A stretch of 64,000 nt of DNA, taken from assembly GCF_027925305.1 (NCBI RefSeq), contig NZ_BSDR01000001.1, forward strand, positions 4,472,741 to 4,536,740, read 5' to 3'. Below the pieces are notes generated by a model. That model saw only the letters and a program-made list of their open reading frames with translations. It did not search any database and was not told the origin of the DNA. Of this stretch, positions 40,686 through 49,855 are shown piece after piece. The stretch's first letter is position 1. Each line of letters begins with the position of its first letter. The position numbers were made by a program, and so were the translations under genes. This DNA is from Desulforhabdus amnigena. Lineage in GTDB: Bacteria > Desulfobacterota > Syntrophobacteria > Syntrophobacterales > Syntrophobacteraceae.

Positions 40686-41063
40686 TCAATCGGGCTTGAT
40701 GGAATTGATCAACGCGCTGATGCGCTTGCCAAGTTTTAAGGCATGCCCTTTGACGTTGGAAAACTTTTCCAGGCTTATCCAGTTCCGGCGTCGGAAAACT
40801 TCAAGAAGGGTAACGGTTTCAAACAGCGAACCCCTTGCAATATAGAGAAATTGAATGAATTCTTTCCTGGAGAACCTTCCTTTTCCTTCGGCGATATTGA
40901 GTGCAGGAGATGTTGCGGCGCTCTCCATTTGTTCGATAAGACGATAATGCTTCCTGTCCGTTTCCATGTTCTCCGCAATACTGAGACATTGATCGGCAAA
41001 TTCAACCGCCTCATGCCAAATATCCAGTTCTTCGAACGCGAACTTTCCATCTCCTTCGGACAT
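40686..41063 (-). CDS. Four-helix-bundle protein (23S rRNA intervening-sequence family)
   Basis: 125 residues: FAFEELDIWHEAVEFADQCL at the N-terminus, the conserved ESAATSPALNIAEGKGRFSR segment, then QFLYIARGSLFETVTLLEVF and RRRNWISLEK. This is the PF05635/S23 family. Members occur in 23S rRNA inserts and as stand-alone genes near mobile DNA; function is unknown. It is wedged between TIR element copy 5 and a heptamer tract, as if the three travel together. Complete, with plausible TTG/ATG start. Confidence 0.9.
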   Translation of the reverse strand: MSEGDGKFAFEELDIWHEAVEFADQCLSIAENMETDRKHYRLIEQMESAATSPALNIAEGKGRFSRKEFIQFLYIARGSLFETVTLLEVFRRRNWISLEKFSNVKGHALKLGKRISALINSIKPD

Positions 41064-41126
41064 TCAGCCCTCCTCGTCGTAACCTCATTGTAGTAGATAA
41101 AATTCCTTTCATCCAATCATCCAATC

Positions 41127-41216
41127 ATGAACCATCAGCCATGAGCTACTTGCCATCAACCATCAACCATCAACCATCAACCATCAACCATCAACCATCA
41201 GCCATCAGCCATCAGC
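41127..41216. repeat. Heptamer array CATCAAC/CATCAGC
   Basis: From 41154: six CATCAAC units followed by three CATCAGC units, exact and in register (63 bp). Looser ATGAACC/ATCAGCC units precede it. No spacers, so not CRISPR. Confidence 0.9.
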
Positions 41217-41235
41217 CGTTGGTGGCGTAGCGAAG

Positions 41236-43962
41236 CTACGCCACCAACACCGGTTCGCGCAAAATGAGATCGATGGCCCGGCGGGCCGAGGCGGCCAGGC
41301 GGGGGTGCGTGTCCGTGAGGGATTCGATTTGGCGCAGGTGTTCGGCCGTTCGCAAAATGACCATGGCCAGGTCTCCCTCATCCATGCTCGAGATTTCCCT
41401 CACTTCCTCCCACGTGTGTCCCAGGGCCCAGTGATACGCGGTGATGACGGCCCAGAAGGGCAGGGGAGGGATGGGGAATCCCTCGGCCTGCAGGTGTTCC
41501 CGCAGGGGCTGCAGGCTTTTGAGCATCTTGAAAAAGGGGGCCGCCAGGTCCGGATACTTCCAGACGAGAGTGGAGAGCTGGATGTCTCCGGGGCGCTCCC
41601 GGTCCATGACGAAGGGGGCGATGAGGGCCGCCAGGAGCTCCGGTTGATCGGATGGGAAAACGCCTTTTCGGATGCAGTCGGAAATGAGCAGGGGCTGGTC
41701 CAGGCGAAGCTTGGACGCCCAGAGGCCGTCGTCCGTGAGATGCCCCTCGCTGTTGACGTAGCCTTCCTCCTGCAGAAGACTCAGGTGCTGCAGAAAAGAC
41801 TGCCAGAGCTGGTCCTGGATGGAATGCATCTGCGCCTGGTAGCTGAGATATCTTTGCAGGGCGGAAGCGAAGGGATGCGACGTGTTTTTCTGGCAGGGGC
41901 CGAAGAGAACGCAGTGGTTGCAGGGCAGTTTGGCTTTGAGCTGAATCAGGCTGGCCATCTCCCGATTGACGGCTTCGAGGGAGGGGGATTCTTCCCCGGC
42001 GGATTTCCGGCTCATGAGGCGGAAGGGTTCCCTGGCAAATTCCTCGGCCAGTGCCTCCCATTCCTTCCTGGCTCTCAGGGGAGGCAGGCGATCCAGTTTT
42101 TCTCCCAGGTGGTGCACCCGGTGAAATCCCACCTGGTAGGTGCGCACCTGTCCCCTTCGAAGACGCAGGGGAACTGCCATGCGTACGGCTTCCACCGATT
42201 CCCGCTCCGTGTCGGGATCGTCGACGGCGATGTAGGGGGTTCCTCTACGGCTGAGAAAAATTCTCCCGGGAATCATCAAACCGCATAGGGAATCGAGGCT
42301 TGCCTGGCGTTTCCAGATTTTTCGGGTTTTTTTCAATTCTTCGTTCAGAAGGGCAAACTGGGGCCGCACCTCGGCCAGCCGGTCGAGCGACCCGCAGGCC
42401 ATGTCCGGAATCCATTCTTCCATTTCCTGCTCGGCCTTCTTGAAATCCTGAGTGATCTGAATTTCGCTGCTGAGGTTTTGATAGGTGGCGAGCGAGGAAG
42501 CGAAAAGAGAGCGGATTTCTCTGGGTTCGTGGGAGAGGAGAAGGTTGAGCACCATGGAATGATTGACGCGGATTTGGCTGATGATGGGGTCCGGAGGGGA
42601 TTTGAAGAGGTCGTGAACCAGCTGGGGGTCTTGGAAGGGGCCGGGAACCACGAGGGCGAATCCTATTTCGTCCATTCCCCGCCTTCCGGCGCGCCCGGTC
42701 ATCTGGAGAAGATCGGTGGCCGAGAGCTGCACGAATTCCTTGCCGTTGAACCGGTCGCTCTGAAAGACGACGACCGTCCGGGCGGGAAAATTCACTCCCG
42801 CGGCCACGGTGGATGTGGAAAATATGGCCTCCAGGTACCCGTCCTGCATGAGCTTTTCAAGGAGCAGCTTCCAGTGGGGGAGCTGCCCGCCGTGGTGGGC
42901 TCCCACCCGTGCGTTTTTCAGAATGGAAAGGTGCTGGTGCCGGCGCAGAAAGGGGTACTTTTCCAGGAGTGCGTCCAGCCGTTTGTAAAAGGGATCCGAT
43001 TCCCTGCTCCTGCCTTTTCGAAGGGCGGGAACCGGCCGGCAGAGGGAAATGGCTTTTTCGCAGTCCGCCCTGGATTTGAGAAAGAAGATGGCGGGCAGGA
43101 GATCGGCCTGGCGCAGTACTTCCATCACCTTGGGGATATTGGGGAAATCGCTTCGTGAAAAGGACCTCCTGTCCACCGTTCGAATTTTTGCGAAGAGCCC
43201 GCGGCGCGTTCCAAGAGGGGTCAACTCCCCTGACGGAAAGAGATAGAGGGGAAAAAGCGGAACCGGCCTCTCGAAGGCGGCCACCCACTTGCAGGGGGCT
43301 TTGCGCAGCCATTCCAGCCAGTCGCAGATTTCCCGGGCGTTTTGAATGGTGGCCGAAAGCAGCAGGAGGCGCACTCGCGGGGGCAGGTAAATGAGGACCT
43401 CTTCCCATACCACGCCCCGGTCCCTGTCGCCCAGGTAGTGGGCCTCGTCCAGGACGACCAGGTCCACCTGGATGTCTTCCCCCATGTGCATCGTGTCGTA
43501 GAGTTGATTGCGAAGGATTTCCGTCGTGCCCACGATGATGGGGGCCTGGGCGTTTTCCTTTCTATCCCCCGTCAGGATTCCCACGTTCTCGGGACCGAAA
43601 ATGTCTGAAAATTCCTCGTACTTGGCGTTGGAAAGGGCCTTGAGCGGCGACGCGTACCAGCTCTTGCCCCCCTTTTGAAAGACCTTTTCAATGGCCTTCA
43701 CGGCGATGTACGTCTTGCCCGCGCCCGTTGGAGCGGTCGTCAGCACATCCGATTCTTCCAGGGTTTCCAACGCTTCCGTCTGAAAAGGGTCCGGAACGAA
43801 GGGCTGGGGCTCGGGGACCTTGATCCGCTCGAGCACCGGCCGAAGGCTGCGGTGAATCTTAAATTCAAAGCGCGGCTGTTCTTTCCTGGATAGAGAAAGC
43901 GACTCTTCCTGAGGAGGGTATTCTTTTGATCTGTTGCGCTTCTGACGCCGAATGATTGCCAA
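41236..43962 (-). CDS. Ski2-like DEAD/H-box RNA helicase
   Basis: 908 residues. Motifs: FQTEALETLEESDVLTTAPT then GAGKTYIA (I), VDLVVLDEAHYLGDRDRGVV (II, DEAH), LLLLSATIQNA (III), STSTVAAGVNFPARTVVVF (V) and LLQMTGRAGRRGMDE (VI). After the helicase core come helical and DSHCT-like regions (LWASKLRLDQPLLISDCIRK). This matches the Ski2/Mtr4/HelY group that unwinds structured RNA for decay. A cluster LPCNHCVLFGPCQ near residue 670 could bind zinc or Fe-S and is unusual. Complete; probably single-gene transcript. Confidence 0.9.
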   Translation of the reverse strand: MAIIRRQKRNRSKEYPPQEESLSLSRKEQPRFEFKIHRSLRPVLERIKVPEPQPFVPDPFQTEALETLEESDVLTTAPTGAGKTYIAVKAIEKVFQKGGKSWYASPLKALSNAKYEEFSDIFGPENVGILTGDRKENAQAPIIVGTTEILRNQLYDTMHMGEDIQVDLVVLDEAHYLGDRDRGVVWEEVLIYLPPRVRLLLLSATIQNAREICDWLEWLRKAPCKWVAAFERPVPLFPLYLFPSGELTPLGTRRGLFAKIRTVDRRSFSRSDFPNIPKVMEVLRQADLLPAIFFLKSRADCEKAISLCRPVPALRKGRSRESDPFYKRLDALLEKYPFLRRHQHLSILKNARVGAHHGGQLPHWKLLLEKLMQDGYLEAIFSTSTVAAGVNFPARTVVVFQSDRFNGKEFVQLSATDLLQMTGRAGRRGMDEIGFALVVPGPFQDPQLVHDLFKSPPDPIISQIRVNHSMVLNLLLSHEPREIRSLFASSLATYQNLSSEIQITQDFKKAEQEMEEWIPDMACGSLDRLAEVRPQFALLNEELKKTRKIWKRQASLDSLCGLMIPGRIFLSRRGTPYIAVDDPDTERESVEAVRMAVPLRLRRGQVRTYQVGFHRVHHLGEKLDRLPPLRARKEWEALAEEFAREPFRLMSRKSAGEESPSLEAVNREMASLIQLKAKLPCNHCVLFGPCQKNTSHPFASALQRYLSYQAQMHSIQDQLWQSFLQHLSLLQEEGYVNSEGHLTDDGLWASKLRLDQPLLISDCIRKGVFPSDQPELLAALIAPFVMDRERPGDIQLSTLVWKYPDLAAPFFKMLKSLQPLREHLQAEGFPIPPLPFWAVITAYHWALGHTWEEVREISSMDEGDLAMVILRTAEHLRQIESLTDTHPRLAASARRAIDLILREPVLVA

Positions 43963-44069
43963 AGGACATCCTCTTCTTCCCTCCTCCGCAGGGTTTGCGG
44001 AGATGAGGAAACTTTGAATCCACGATCCTGTTCAAGGGAAGTGGAAAAAGCTTGCATGCTTAAAGCCCG

Positions 44070-44350
44070 TTTAAAAATTCCCCCCTCGAGGGGGGCAGGG
44101 AGGTGTCAAGATTTCATTTTGTGCAATGATATTACACTTTTTGAGAAAAAAAGCCAACATGGCGCTTATCATCGCCGGCAATTCTCATTTTGAAAAACTT
44201 ACACCCCCCCTGCCCTCCCTCGAGGGGGGGAATTTTCAGGATAAAGTCCCCCTTCAAAGGGGGATTTCCCCATTTACCACGGAGGTACAGAGATCACATA
44301 AGCATTCCAAGATCTTCTCCGTGTCCTCCGTGTCTCCGTGGTGAATAAAA
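44070..44350. repeat. Hairpins and CACGGAGG repeat downstream of acnA
   Basis: Hairpins CCCCCCTCGAGGGGGGCAGG (44080s) and CCTCGAGGGGGGGAATTTTC (44216s), then AAGTCCCCCTTCAAAGGGGG, then ACCACGGAGGTACAGAGATC facing TCCGTGTCTCCGTGGT. The whole gap 43963-44375 is made of such repeats and contains no gene. Confidence 0.75.
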
Positions 44351-44375
44351 AGGGATACTGGAATCCGTCGGCTCC

Positions 44376-47114
44376 CTAAACGCTTCGCATCATTTCCCTC
44401 AGGACTTTCGGGAGAATCCCCCCGTGGCGGTAGTATTCCAGTTCTATGGGGGTGTCGAGGCGGCTCAGCACGGTGAAGGACCTGGTGCTGCCGTCGGCCG
44501 CCGCCGCTTCCACCTCGATTTCCTTTCCCGAGGCAAGCCTTTCCTCGAGGTTTTTGAAGGAAAAGACTTCACTGCCGGTCAGGCCGAGGGATTCTGCGGA
44601 TTCCCCCTCGACGAACTGCAGGGGGAGAACCCCCATGCCGATGAGATTGCTCCGGTGGATGCGTTCATAACTCTCGGCCACAACGGCCTTGACTCCCAGG
44701 AGCGCCGTTCCCTTGGCGGCCCAGTCGCGGCTGCTCCCGGTTCCGTATTCCTTGCCGGCGAGCACGATGAGGGGGACCGATTCCCCGGCATATCGCCTTG
44801 CGGCTTCCCAGACGGTCATCTGCTCCCCGCCCGGAAAATGCCGTGTGAATCCTCCGGAAACATTTTCGAGAAGACGGTTTCGAATGCGCGTATTGGCGAA
44901 GGTCCCGCGGATCATGACTTCATGATTGCCCCGGCGGGAGCCGTAGGAGTTGAAATCTTCAGGGGCGATTCCAAGGGATTGGAGATACCGGCCGGCGGGG
45001 CTGTCCGGCGGGATGGCTCCCGCGGGGGAAATATGGTCCGTTGTGACCGAATCCCCCAGGAGAAGCAGTACCCTGGCCGCAACGATGTCCTCGATGGGAG
45101 CGGCTTCCTGGGTGAGTTTTTCGAAGAAGGGGGCCTCGCGAATGTAGGTGGACTGAGTGTCCCACGCATAGATGCCGCCTTCCGGAACGGAAAGGTTCCG
45201 CCAGGCGGCGTCTCCTTCGTAAATGTTCTTGTAGCGGCTTGAAAAGAACTCGTCTCGGAGGTTTTCGTTCATCACGCGGGCGATATCCTCGCTGCCGGGC
45301 CAGATGTCTTTGAGGAAAACGGGGTTTCCCGCTTCATCCCGGCCGAGAGGCTCCTTTTCGAAATCGATGGTGAGCCGCCCCGCCAGGGCATAGGCCACCA
45401 CGAGGGGTGGGGATGCCAGGTAGTTGGCGCGAACCGAGCCGTGGATGCGCCCTTCGAAGTTGCGATTGCCGCTCAAAACCGAGGCCGCCACCAAGTTGCC
45501 CTCTTCGATGGCGCGCTGGACGGGTTCCGGAAGGGGGCCGCTGTTTCCGATGCAGGTCGTGCAGCCATAGCCCACGAGGAAAAATCCCTGGGCTTCCAGG
45601 GCGGGAAGGAGACCGCTCTTTTCGAGGTAGTCCGTCACCACGCGGGAACCGGGGGCGAGGCTGGTTTTGACCCAGGGTTTGGTCCGGATGCCCTTTTTCA
45701 ACGCATTTTGCGCGAGGATTCCCGCCGCGAGCATGACGGCCGGATTGGAAGTGTTGGTGCAACTGGTGATGGCTGCAATGACGACGGACCCGTGGGAGAG
45801 TTCCACTTCCTCGTTTTTCAGCCGGAGAGTGACCCGTTTTTTTCGATCTTCCTCGCTCAACCCGAAGCCCCACTGGGAAATTTCCCTGCCCAGCGCTTCC
45901 TTGAAGGCGGAGGATGCCGCCGCCAGGGGGACCCTGTCCTGGGGACGCTTGGGACCGGCCAGGTTGGCTTCCACCCGGCTCAGATCCAGCGAAACGGTAT
46001 CCGAAAAAATGGGTTCCGGGCTGTCGGCGGTTTGGAAGAGCCCCTGTTCCTTGGTGTAGGCTTCCACGAGGTTTACAAGGGAGGCATCCCGTCCTGTGAG
46101 GCGCAGGTAATCGAGGGTCTTCTCGTCCACCGGGCAAAATCCCATGGTGGCTCCGTATTCGGGGGCCATATTGGCGAGAGTGGCCCGGTCGGGGAGGCTG
46201 AGGGCGGAAAGACCCGGTCCGTAGAATTCCACGAATTTGCCGACCACCTTCTTGTTTCGAAGCAGTTCCGTGACGTGCAAAACCAGGTCCGTTGCGGTGA
46301 TGCCCGGGCGGAGTTCGCCTTCCAGTTTCACTCCCACGACCTGTGGAATGGGGAAGTAATAGGGCTGCCCGAGCATCACGGCTTCGGCCTCGATGCCTCC
46401 CACTCCCCAGCCGAGCACCCCCAGGCCGTTGATCATGGTGGTATGGGAATCCGTTCCCACCACGGTATCGGGATAGAGCATCCCTTCGCCGTTCGGGGAA
46501 GCGGTTTGAGGGTTGGAGGCCATCATCACGACGGAGGCCAGGTATTCCAGGTTCACCTGGTGCACGATCCCTCTTCCGGGGGGAACCACCGTGAAGTTGT
46601 GGAAGGCTTTTTGAGCCCAGCGCAAAAGGCCGTAGCGTTCATGGTTCCTTTCGTATTCCTTCCGTTCGTTCAGATCCAAGGCATCGCGGGTCCCGTAAGC
46701 GTCCACCTGCACCGAGTGGTCGATCACCAGGTCTGCCCGCACCAGGGGATTGATGCGGTCGGGATCGCCCCCCAGGCGCTTCATGGCATTGCGCATGGTG
46801 GCAAGGTCCACTACGGCGGGAACTCCTGTGAAGTCCTGCAGGAGGACGCGAGCGGGCATGAAAGGGATTTCCCGCACCGGGCCGGAAGGAGAAGCGGCGG
46901 TGGCGAGGAGGGCCTCTATGTGATCGCAGGTCACGATGCGGCCATCTTCGTTTCGAAGCAGATTTTCAAGCAGGATCTTGATGGAAACGGGAAGTCTCGC
47001 CGCCTGCGTCCAGCCTTGAGACTCCAGTTCGGCCAGGCGGAAATAAATGAAACGGGTGCCGCCCACGTTCAGCGTGGCAAGCGTTCTGAAACTGTTTGTG
47101 CCTTTGACATGCAT
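44376..47114 (-). CDS. acnA: Aconitate hydratase (AcnA type)
   Basis: 912 residues, normal for AcnA/IRP1-type aconitase. Fe-S ligands lie in AAITSCTNTSNPAVMLAAGI and LVGYGCTTCIGNSGPLPEPV. Substrate residues are in KNIYEGDAAW, the swivel domain opens DSVTTDHISPAGAIPPDSPA, and GKEYGTGSSRDWAAKGTALL is the C-terminal signature. It interconverts citrate and isocitrate in the cytoplasm. AAGGAG precedes ATG 47114. No other TCA genes are adjacent. The 115-bp TGACCG module sits in its leader. Confidence 0.97.
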   Translation of the reverse strand: MHVKGTNSFRTLATLNVGGTRFIYFRLAELESQGWTQAARLPVSIKILLENLLRNEDGRIVTCDHIEALLATAASPSGPVREIPFMPARVLLQDFTGVPAVVDLATMRNAMKRLGGDPDRINPLVRADLVIDHSVQVDAYGTRDALDLNERKEYERNHERYGLLRWAQKAFHNFTVVPPGRGIVHQVNLEYLASVVMMASNPQTASPNGEGMLYPDTVVGTDSHTTMINGLGVLGWGVGGIEAEAVMLGQPYYFPIPQVVGVKLEGELRPGITATDLVLHVTELLRNKKVVGKFVEFYGPGLSALSLPDRATLANMAPEYGATMGFCPVDEKTLDYLRLTGRDASLVNLVEAYTKEQGLFQTADSPEPIFSDTVSLDLSRVEANLAGPKRPQDRVPLAAASSAFKEALGREISQWGFGLSEEDRKKRVTLRLKNEEVELSHGSVVIAAITSCTNTSNPAVMLAAGILAQNALKKGIRTKPWVKTSLAPGSRVVTDYLEKSGLLPALEAQGFFLVGYGCTTCIGNSGPLPEPVQRAIEEGNLVAASVLSGNRNFEGRIHGSVRANYLASPPLVVAYALAGRLTIDFEKEPLGRDEAGNPVFLKDIWPGSEDIARVMNENLRDEFFSSRYKNIYEGDAAWRNLSVPEGGIYAWDTQSTYIREAPFFEKLTQEAAPIEDIVAARVLLLLGDSVTTDHISPAGAIPPDSPAGRYLQSLGIAPEDFNSYGSRRGNHEVMIRGTFANTRIRNRLLENVSGGFTRHFPGGEQMTVWEAARRYAGESVPLIVLAGKEYGTGSSRDWAAKGTALLGVKAVVAESYERIHRSNLIGMGVLPLQFVEGESAESLGLTGSEVFSFKNLEERLASGKEIEVEAAAADGSTRSFTVLSRLDTPIELEYYRHGGILPKVLREMMRSV

Positions 47115-47159
47115 TTTGAATACTCCTTCGTCTCATGATAAGGGAGCTGCTTTTTAACC

Positions 47160-47284
47160 TCCATGACCGGAGCGGTCACAACGAAAAATGAAAAAGGCAA
47201 AGAGATGCAAGCCAATATGGAAAGCGGGAAACGCTCTTGAAAAGCGATGTTATCATAAGCCATGAGCTATGAACCATGAGCCTT
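47160..47284. repeat. ~115-bp module with TGACCG palindrome, copy 3, plus heptamers
   Basis: TGACCGGAGCGGTCACAACG, AATGAAAAAGGCAAAGAGAT, ACGCTCTTGAAAAGCGATGT, then TAAGCCATGAGCTATGAACC. Near-copy of 33782-33936. The palindrome arms are unchanged although the spacer differs (GAG for GAA). The gap to 47425 otherwise holds nothing recognisable. Confidence 0.75.
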
Positions 47285-47425
47285 TTTTCATATAAAGATT
47301 GAGGTTTTGGAATTTAGGTTTTACAATATTTGCTTTGGTGGCGTAAGCGCCTTTTATCACTTAAAACTTTGGATTCGTCGCATGAACGACCCAGTTTATT
47401 GGCAGCATAAAGGGAAAAGAGCAAG

Positions 47426-48748
47426 ATGAAAATAGCCATTATTGGAACTGGATATGTAGGATTGGTGAGTGGAGCCTGTTTTGCCGAATTCGGCCACGAA
47501 GTTACCTGCATCGACAAGGACGCTGAAAAAATCGCCCGCCTGCAGCGCGGGGAAATCCCCATTTACGAGCCTGGTCTGGACCAGCTGGTGCACAAAAACA
47601 TCTCGGCCGGGCGGTTGATTTTCACCACCGAGTTCAACCCCGGAATCCCCGAGGCCCAGGTGATTTTTATCGCTGTGGGGACTCCCGCCTCCCGCCGGGG
47701 CGACGGCTATGCGGACCTGACCTATGTCCACGATGCAGCCCGCCAGCTGGCTTCTCATCTTCAGGGGTATACGGTGATCGTCAACAAGAGTACCGTCCCC
47801 GTGGGAACGGCGCGCCAGGTGGCTCGCATCGTTTCCGAAGTGAACCCCGGTGCGGACTTCGATGTCGCGAGCAATCCCGAGTTCCTGAGGGAGGGGGCTG
47901 CCATCCGGGATTTCATGCATCCCGACCGCGTGGTGATCGGCGTGGATTCCGAAAGGGCGCAGGAGGTGCTCAAGGCGATTTACCGTCCCCTCTACCTCAT
48001 CGAAACTCCCTTCGTGATCACGGGGATTGAAACCTCGGAATTGATCAAGTACGCGGCCAACGCGTTTCTTGCAACCAAGATCAGCTTCATCAATGAGCTC
48101 GCCAACATCTGCGAGGAAATCGGCGCCGATGTGCAGGACGTGGCCAGGGGCATAGGTCTGGACGGACGCATCGGCAAGAAGTTTCTCCATGCGGGGCCGG
48201 GCTATGGAGGATCGTGTTTCCCCAAGGATACCCACGCACTGCTTCGCATCGCCCAGGAAAACGGTGTGGCCTGCCGCATCGTGGAATCCGTCGTTGAGGT
48301 GAATTCGGCCCAGAAGGCCCGCATGGCCCGGAAAATCCGTAAAGCCGTGGGAGGCAACGAGGGCGGGAAAACCATCGCCGTCCTGGGCCTGGCATTCAAG
48401 CCGGAGACGGACGATCTGAGGGATGCGCCCGCCCTGACCATCATTTCCACCCTGCTGGAACATGGAGCCATCATCCGCGCTCATGACCCCCAGGCCATGA
48501 AGGAGGCCGCCAGGGTGCTGGATGGCGTTACGTTCTGTTCCAATCCCTACGAGGCCTGTGAAGGGGCCGATGCCGTGGTGCTCATGACGGAATGGAACGA
48601 ATACCGTGCCCTGGACCTGAAACGGATCAAAGAAGTGATGAAGCGGCCCGTTTTTGTGGACCTTAGAAATGTCTATATGCCCAGGATGATGGCGGAAAAC
48701 GGGTTCGACTATTACAGCGTGGGAAGGGCCGCCGTAACCGGCAGGTAA
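47426..48748 (+). CDS. ugd: UDP-glucose 6-dehydrogenase
   Basis: 440 residues. MKIAIIGTGYVGLVSGACFA is the NAD site; VNKSTVPVGTARQVARIVSE and SNPEFLREGAAIRDFMHPDR follow. The catalytic Cys is in GPGYGGSCFPKDTHALLRIA, with the Lys of ETSELIKYAANAFLATKI. The C-terminal UDP-binding domain holds LGLAFKPETDDLRDAPAL. It oxidises UDP-glucose twice to UDP-glucuronate for surface polysaccharide. The start has AAGGGAAAAGAGC upstream. The glutamine cyclotransferase gene follows after 14 bp, so they are co-transcribed. Confidence 0.97.
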   Translation: MKIAIIGTGYVGLVSGACFAEFGHEVTCIDKDAEKIARLQRGEIPIYEPGLDQLVHKNISAGRLIFTTEFNPGIPEAQVIFIAVGTPASRRGDGYADLTYVHDAARQLASHLQGYTVIVNKSTVPVGTARQVARIVSEVNPGADFDVASNPEFLREGAAIRDFMHPDRVVIGVDSERAQEVLKAIYRPLYLIETPFVITGIETSELIKYAANAFLATKISFINELANICEEIGADVQDVARGIGLDGRIGKKFLHAGPGYGGSCFPKDTHALLRIAQENGVACRIVESVVEVNSAQKARMARKIRKAVGGNEGGKTIAVLGLAFKPETDDLRDAPALTIISTLLEHGAIIRAHDPQAMKEAARVLDGVTFCSNPYEACEGADAVVLMTEWNEYRALDLKRIKEVMKRPVFVDLRNVYMPRMMAENGFDYYSVGRAAVTGR

Positions 48749-48762
48749 AGGGCGGAGGAGGG

Positions 48763-49578
48763 TTGAGAAAAGGGTCTCGGTATTTGAGCAGAACCAGTGT
48801 GTTGCCGGCATTGGCGGTTCTGCCGATTTTGTTGCTGTGGCATCCTGAAGGGAAAACGGCTCCACCGCAGCCTGTGACTCCCATTTATGATTTCCAGATT
48901 GTGCATGTCTATCCTCACGATCCGGATGCCTTCACGCAGGGGCTGGTCTTCGCGGATGGTTTTCTTTTCGAGAGCACCGGTCGCAACGGCAAGTCGTCGC
49001 TGCGGAAAATCGATCTCGAAACAGGAGAGGTCCTGAAGAAATGTATTCTTCCGGATGAATTTTTTGGGGAGGGATTGACCCAGTGGGAAGGAAACCTGAT
49101 CCAGTTGACATGGAAATCCCGGATCGGCTTCATTTACGACAGGGAGACGTTCCAGAAAAAGGGGGAATTCACTTATGCCACTGAAGGGTGGGGGATCACG
49201 CACGACGGAGTGTCGCTCATCATGAGTGACGGCAGTTCCCTTTTGCGCTTTCTGGATCCTGTGACATTCCAGGAAACCCGGCGGCTGGAGGTGAGCGATC
49301 ACGGAATCCCTGTCCAGAATCTCAATGAACTGGAGTTCGTTCGGGGTGAGATCCTGGCCAATGTCTGGCGCACCGACGCCATCGCGAGGATTTCTCCCCG
49401 GTCGGGAGAGGTCCTCGGGTGGATAGATCTTTCTTCTTTGCGGGCGGCTCTGGGGCCTGTCAGGCAGTTGGACGTCGTCAATGGCATTGCCTACGATTCC
49501 AAAAATGACCGCATTTTTGTAACGGGCAAATTGTGGCCCCGGCTTTTCGAAGTTACTTTTAAGCTGCGAAAGCCGTGA
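48763..49578 (+). CDS. Glutaminyl-peptide cyclotransferase (plant/bacterial type)
   Basis: 271 residues from TTG 48763, with GGAGG just upstream. A basic, hydrophobic N-terminus (SRTSVLPALAVLPILLLW) is a signal or anchor. The five-bladed propeller family is shown by VHVYPHDPDAFTQGLVFADG, FLFESTGRNGKSSLRKID, LNELEFVRGEILANVWRTDA and VNGIAYDSKNDRIFVTGKLW PRLFEV. It forms pyroglutamate at N-terminal Gln of exported peptides. Calcium ligands are not checked. Why it follows ugd is unclear. Confidence 0.9.
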   Translation: MRKGSRYLSRTSVLPALAVLPILLLWHPEGKTAPPQPVTPIYDFQIVHVYPHDPDAFTQGLVFADGFLFESTGRNGKSSLRKIDLETGEVLKKCILPDEFFGEGLTQWEGNLIQLTWKSRIGFIYDRETFQKKGEFTYATEGWGITHDGVSLIMSDGSSLLRFLDPVTFQETRRLEVSDHGIPVQNLNELEFVRGEILANVWRTDAIARISPRSGEVLGWIDLSSLRAALGPVRQLDVVNGIAYDSKNDRIFVTGKLWPRLFEVTFKLRKP

Positions 49579-49621
49579 CCTCGGAATGGGGCGTTTCAGT
49601 GGTTCTCGTTTTGAAAAGTGA

Positions 49622-49668
49622 ACACCCCCCCTTGCCCCCCTCAAGGGGGGAATCCCTGGGGGGTGTTT
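49622..49668. repeat. C/G hairpin (terminator-like)
   Basis: ACACCCCCCCTTGCCCCCCT then CAAGGGGGGAATCC and GGGGTGTTTC. It lies 44 bp after the cyclotransferase stop; the hairpin followed by TTTC may end that transcript. The gap 49669-49855 has no other feature. Confidence 0.55.
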
Positions 49669-49855
49669 CTTTCGGCTTTACCCGAAAGAAATCGTGTGGT
49701 AAACGTTTGGAGAGCGAGAAGTTTTTTGCAGGTCGGTCTAAGGGGATGCGGAAGTTGACCGCATTGTAAATGGGGTGGCGCATTCGGCATGGATCAAGGG
49801 CAGGCGGCCCGCCTCCGTCCTGTCATCTGCTTACACAAGGAATGAGAGAGAGCTC

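Noticed and set aside
40180..41216. Possible CRISPR array
   Set aside because: Units are 7 bp, contiguous and without spacers of constant length; no cas gene is in the window.
45441..47138. 565-residue plus-strand open frame
   Set aside because: Antisense shadow of aconitase in GC-rich DNA; no motif, and the aconitase signatures are unambiguous.
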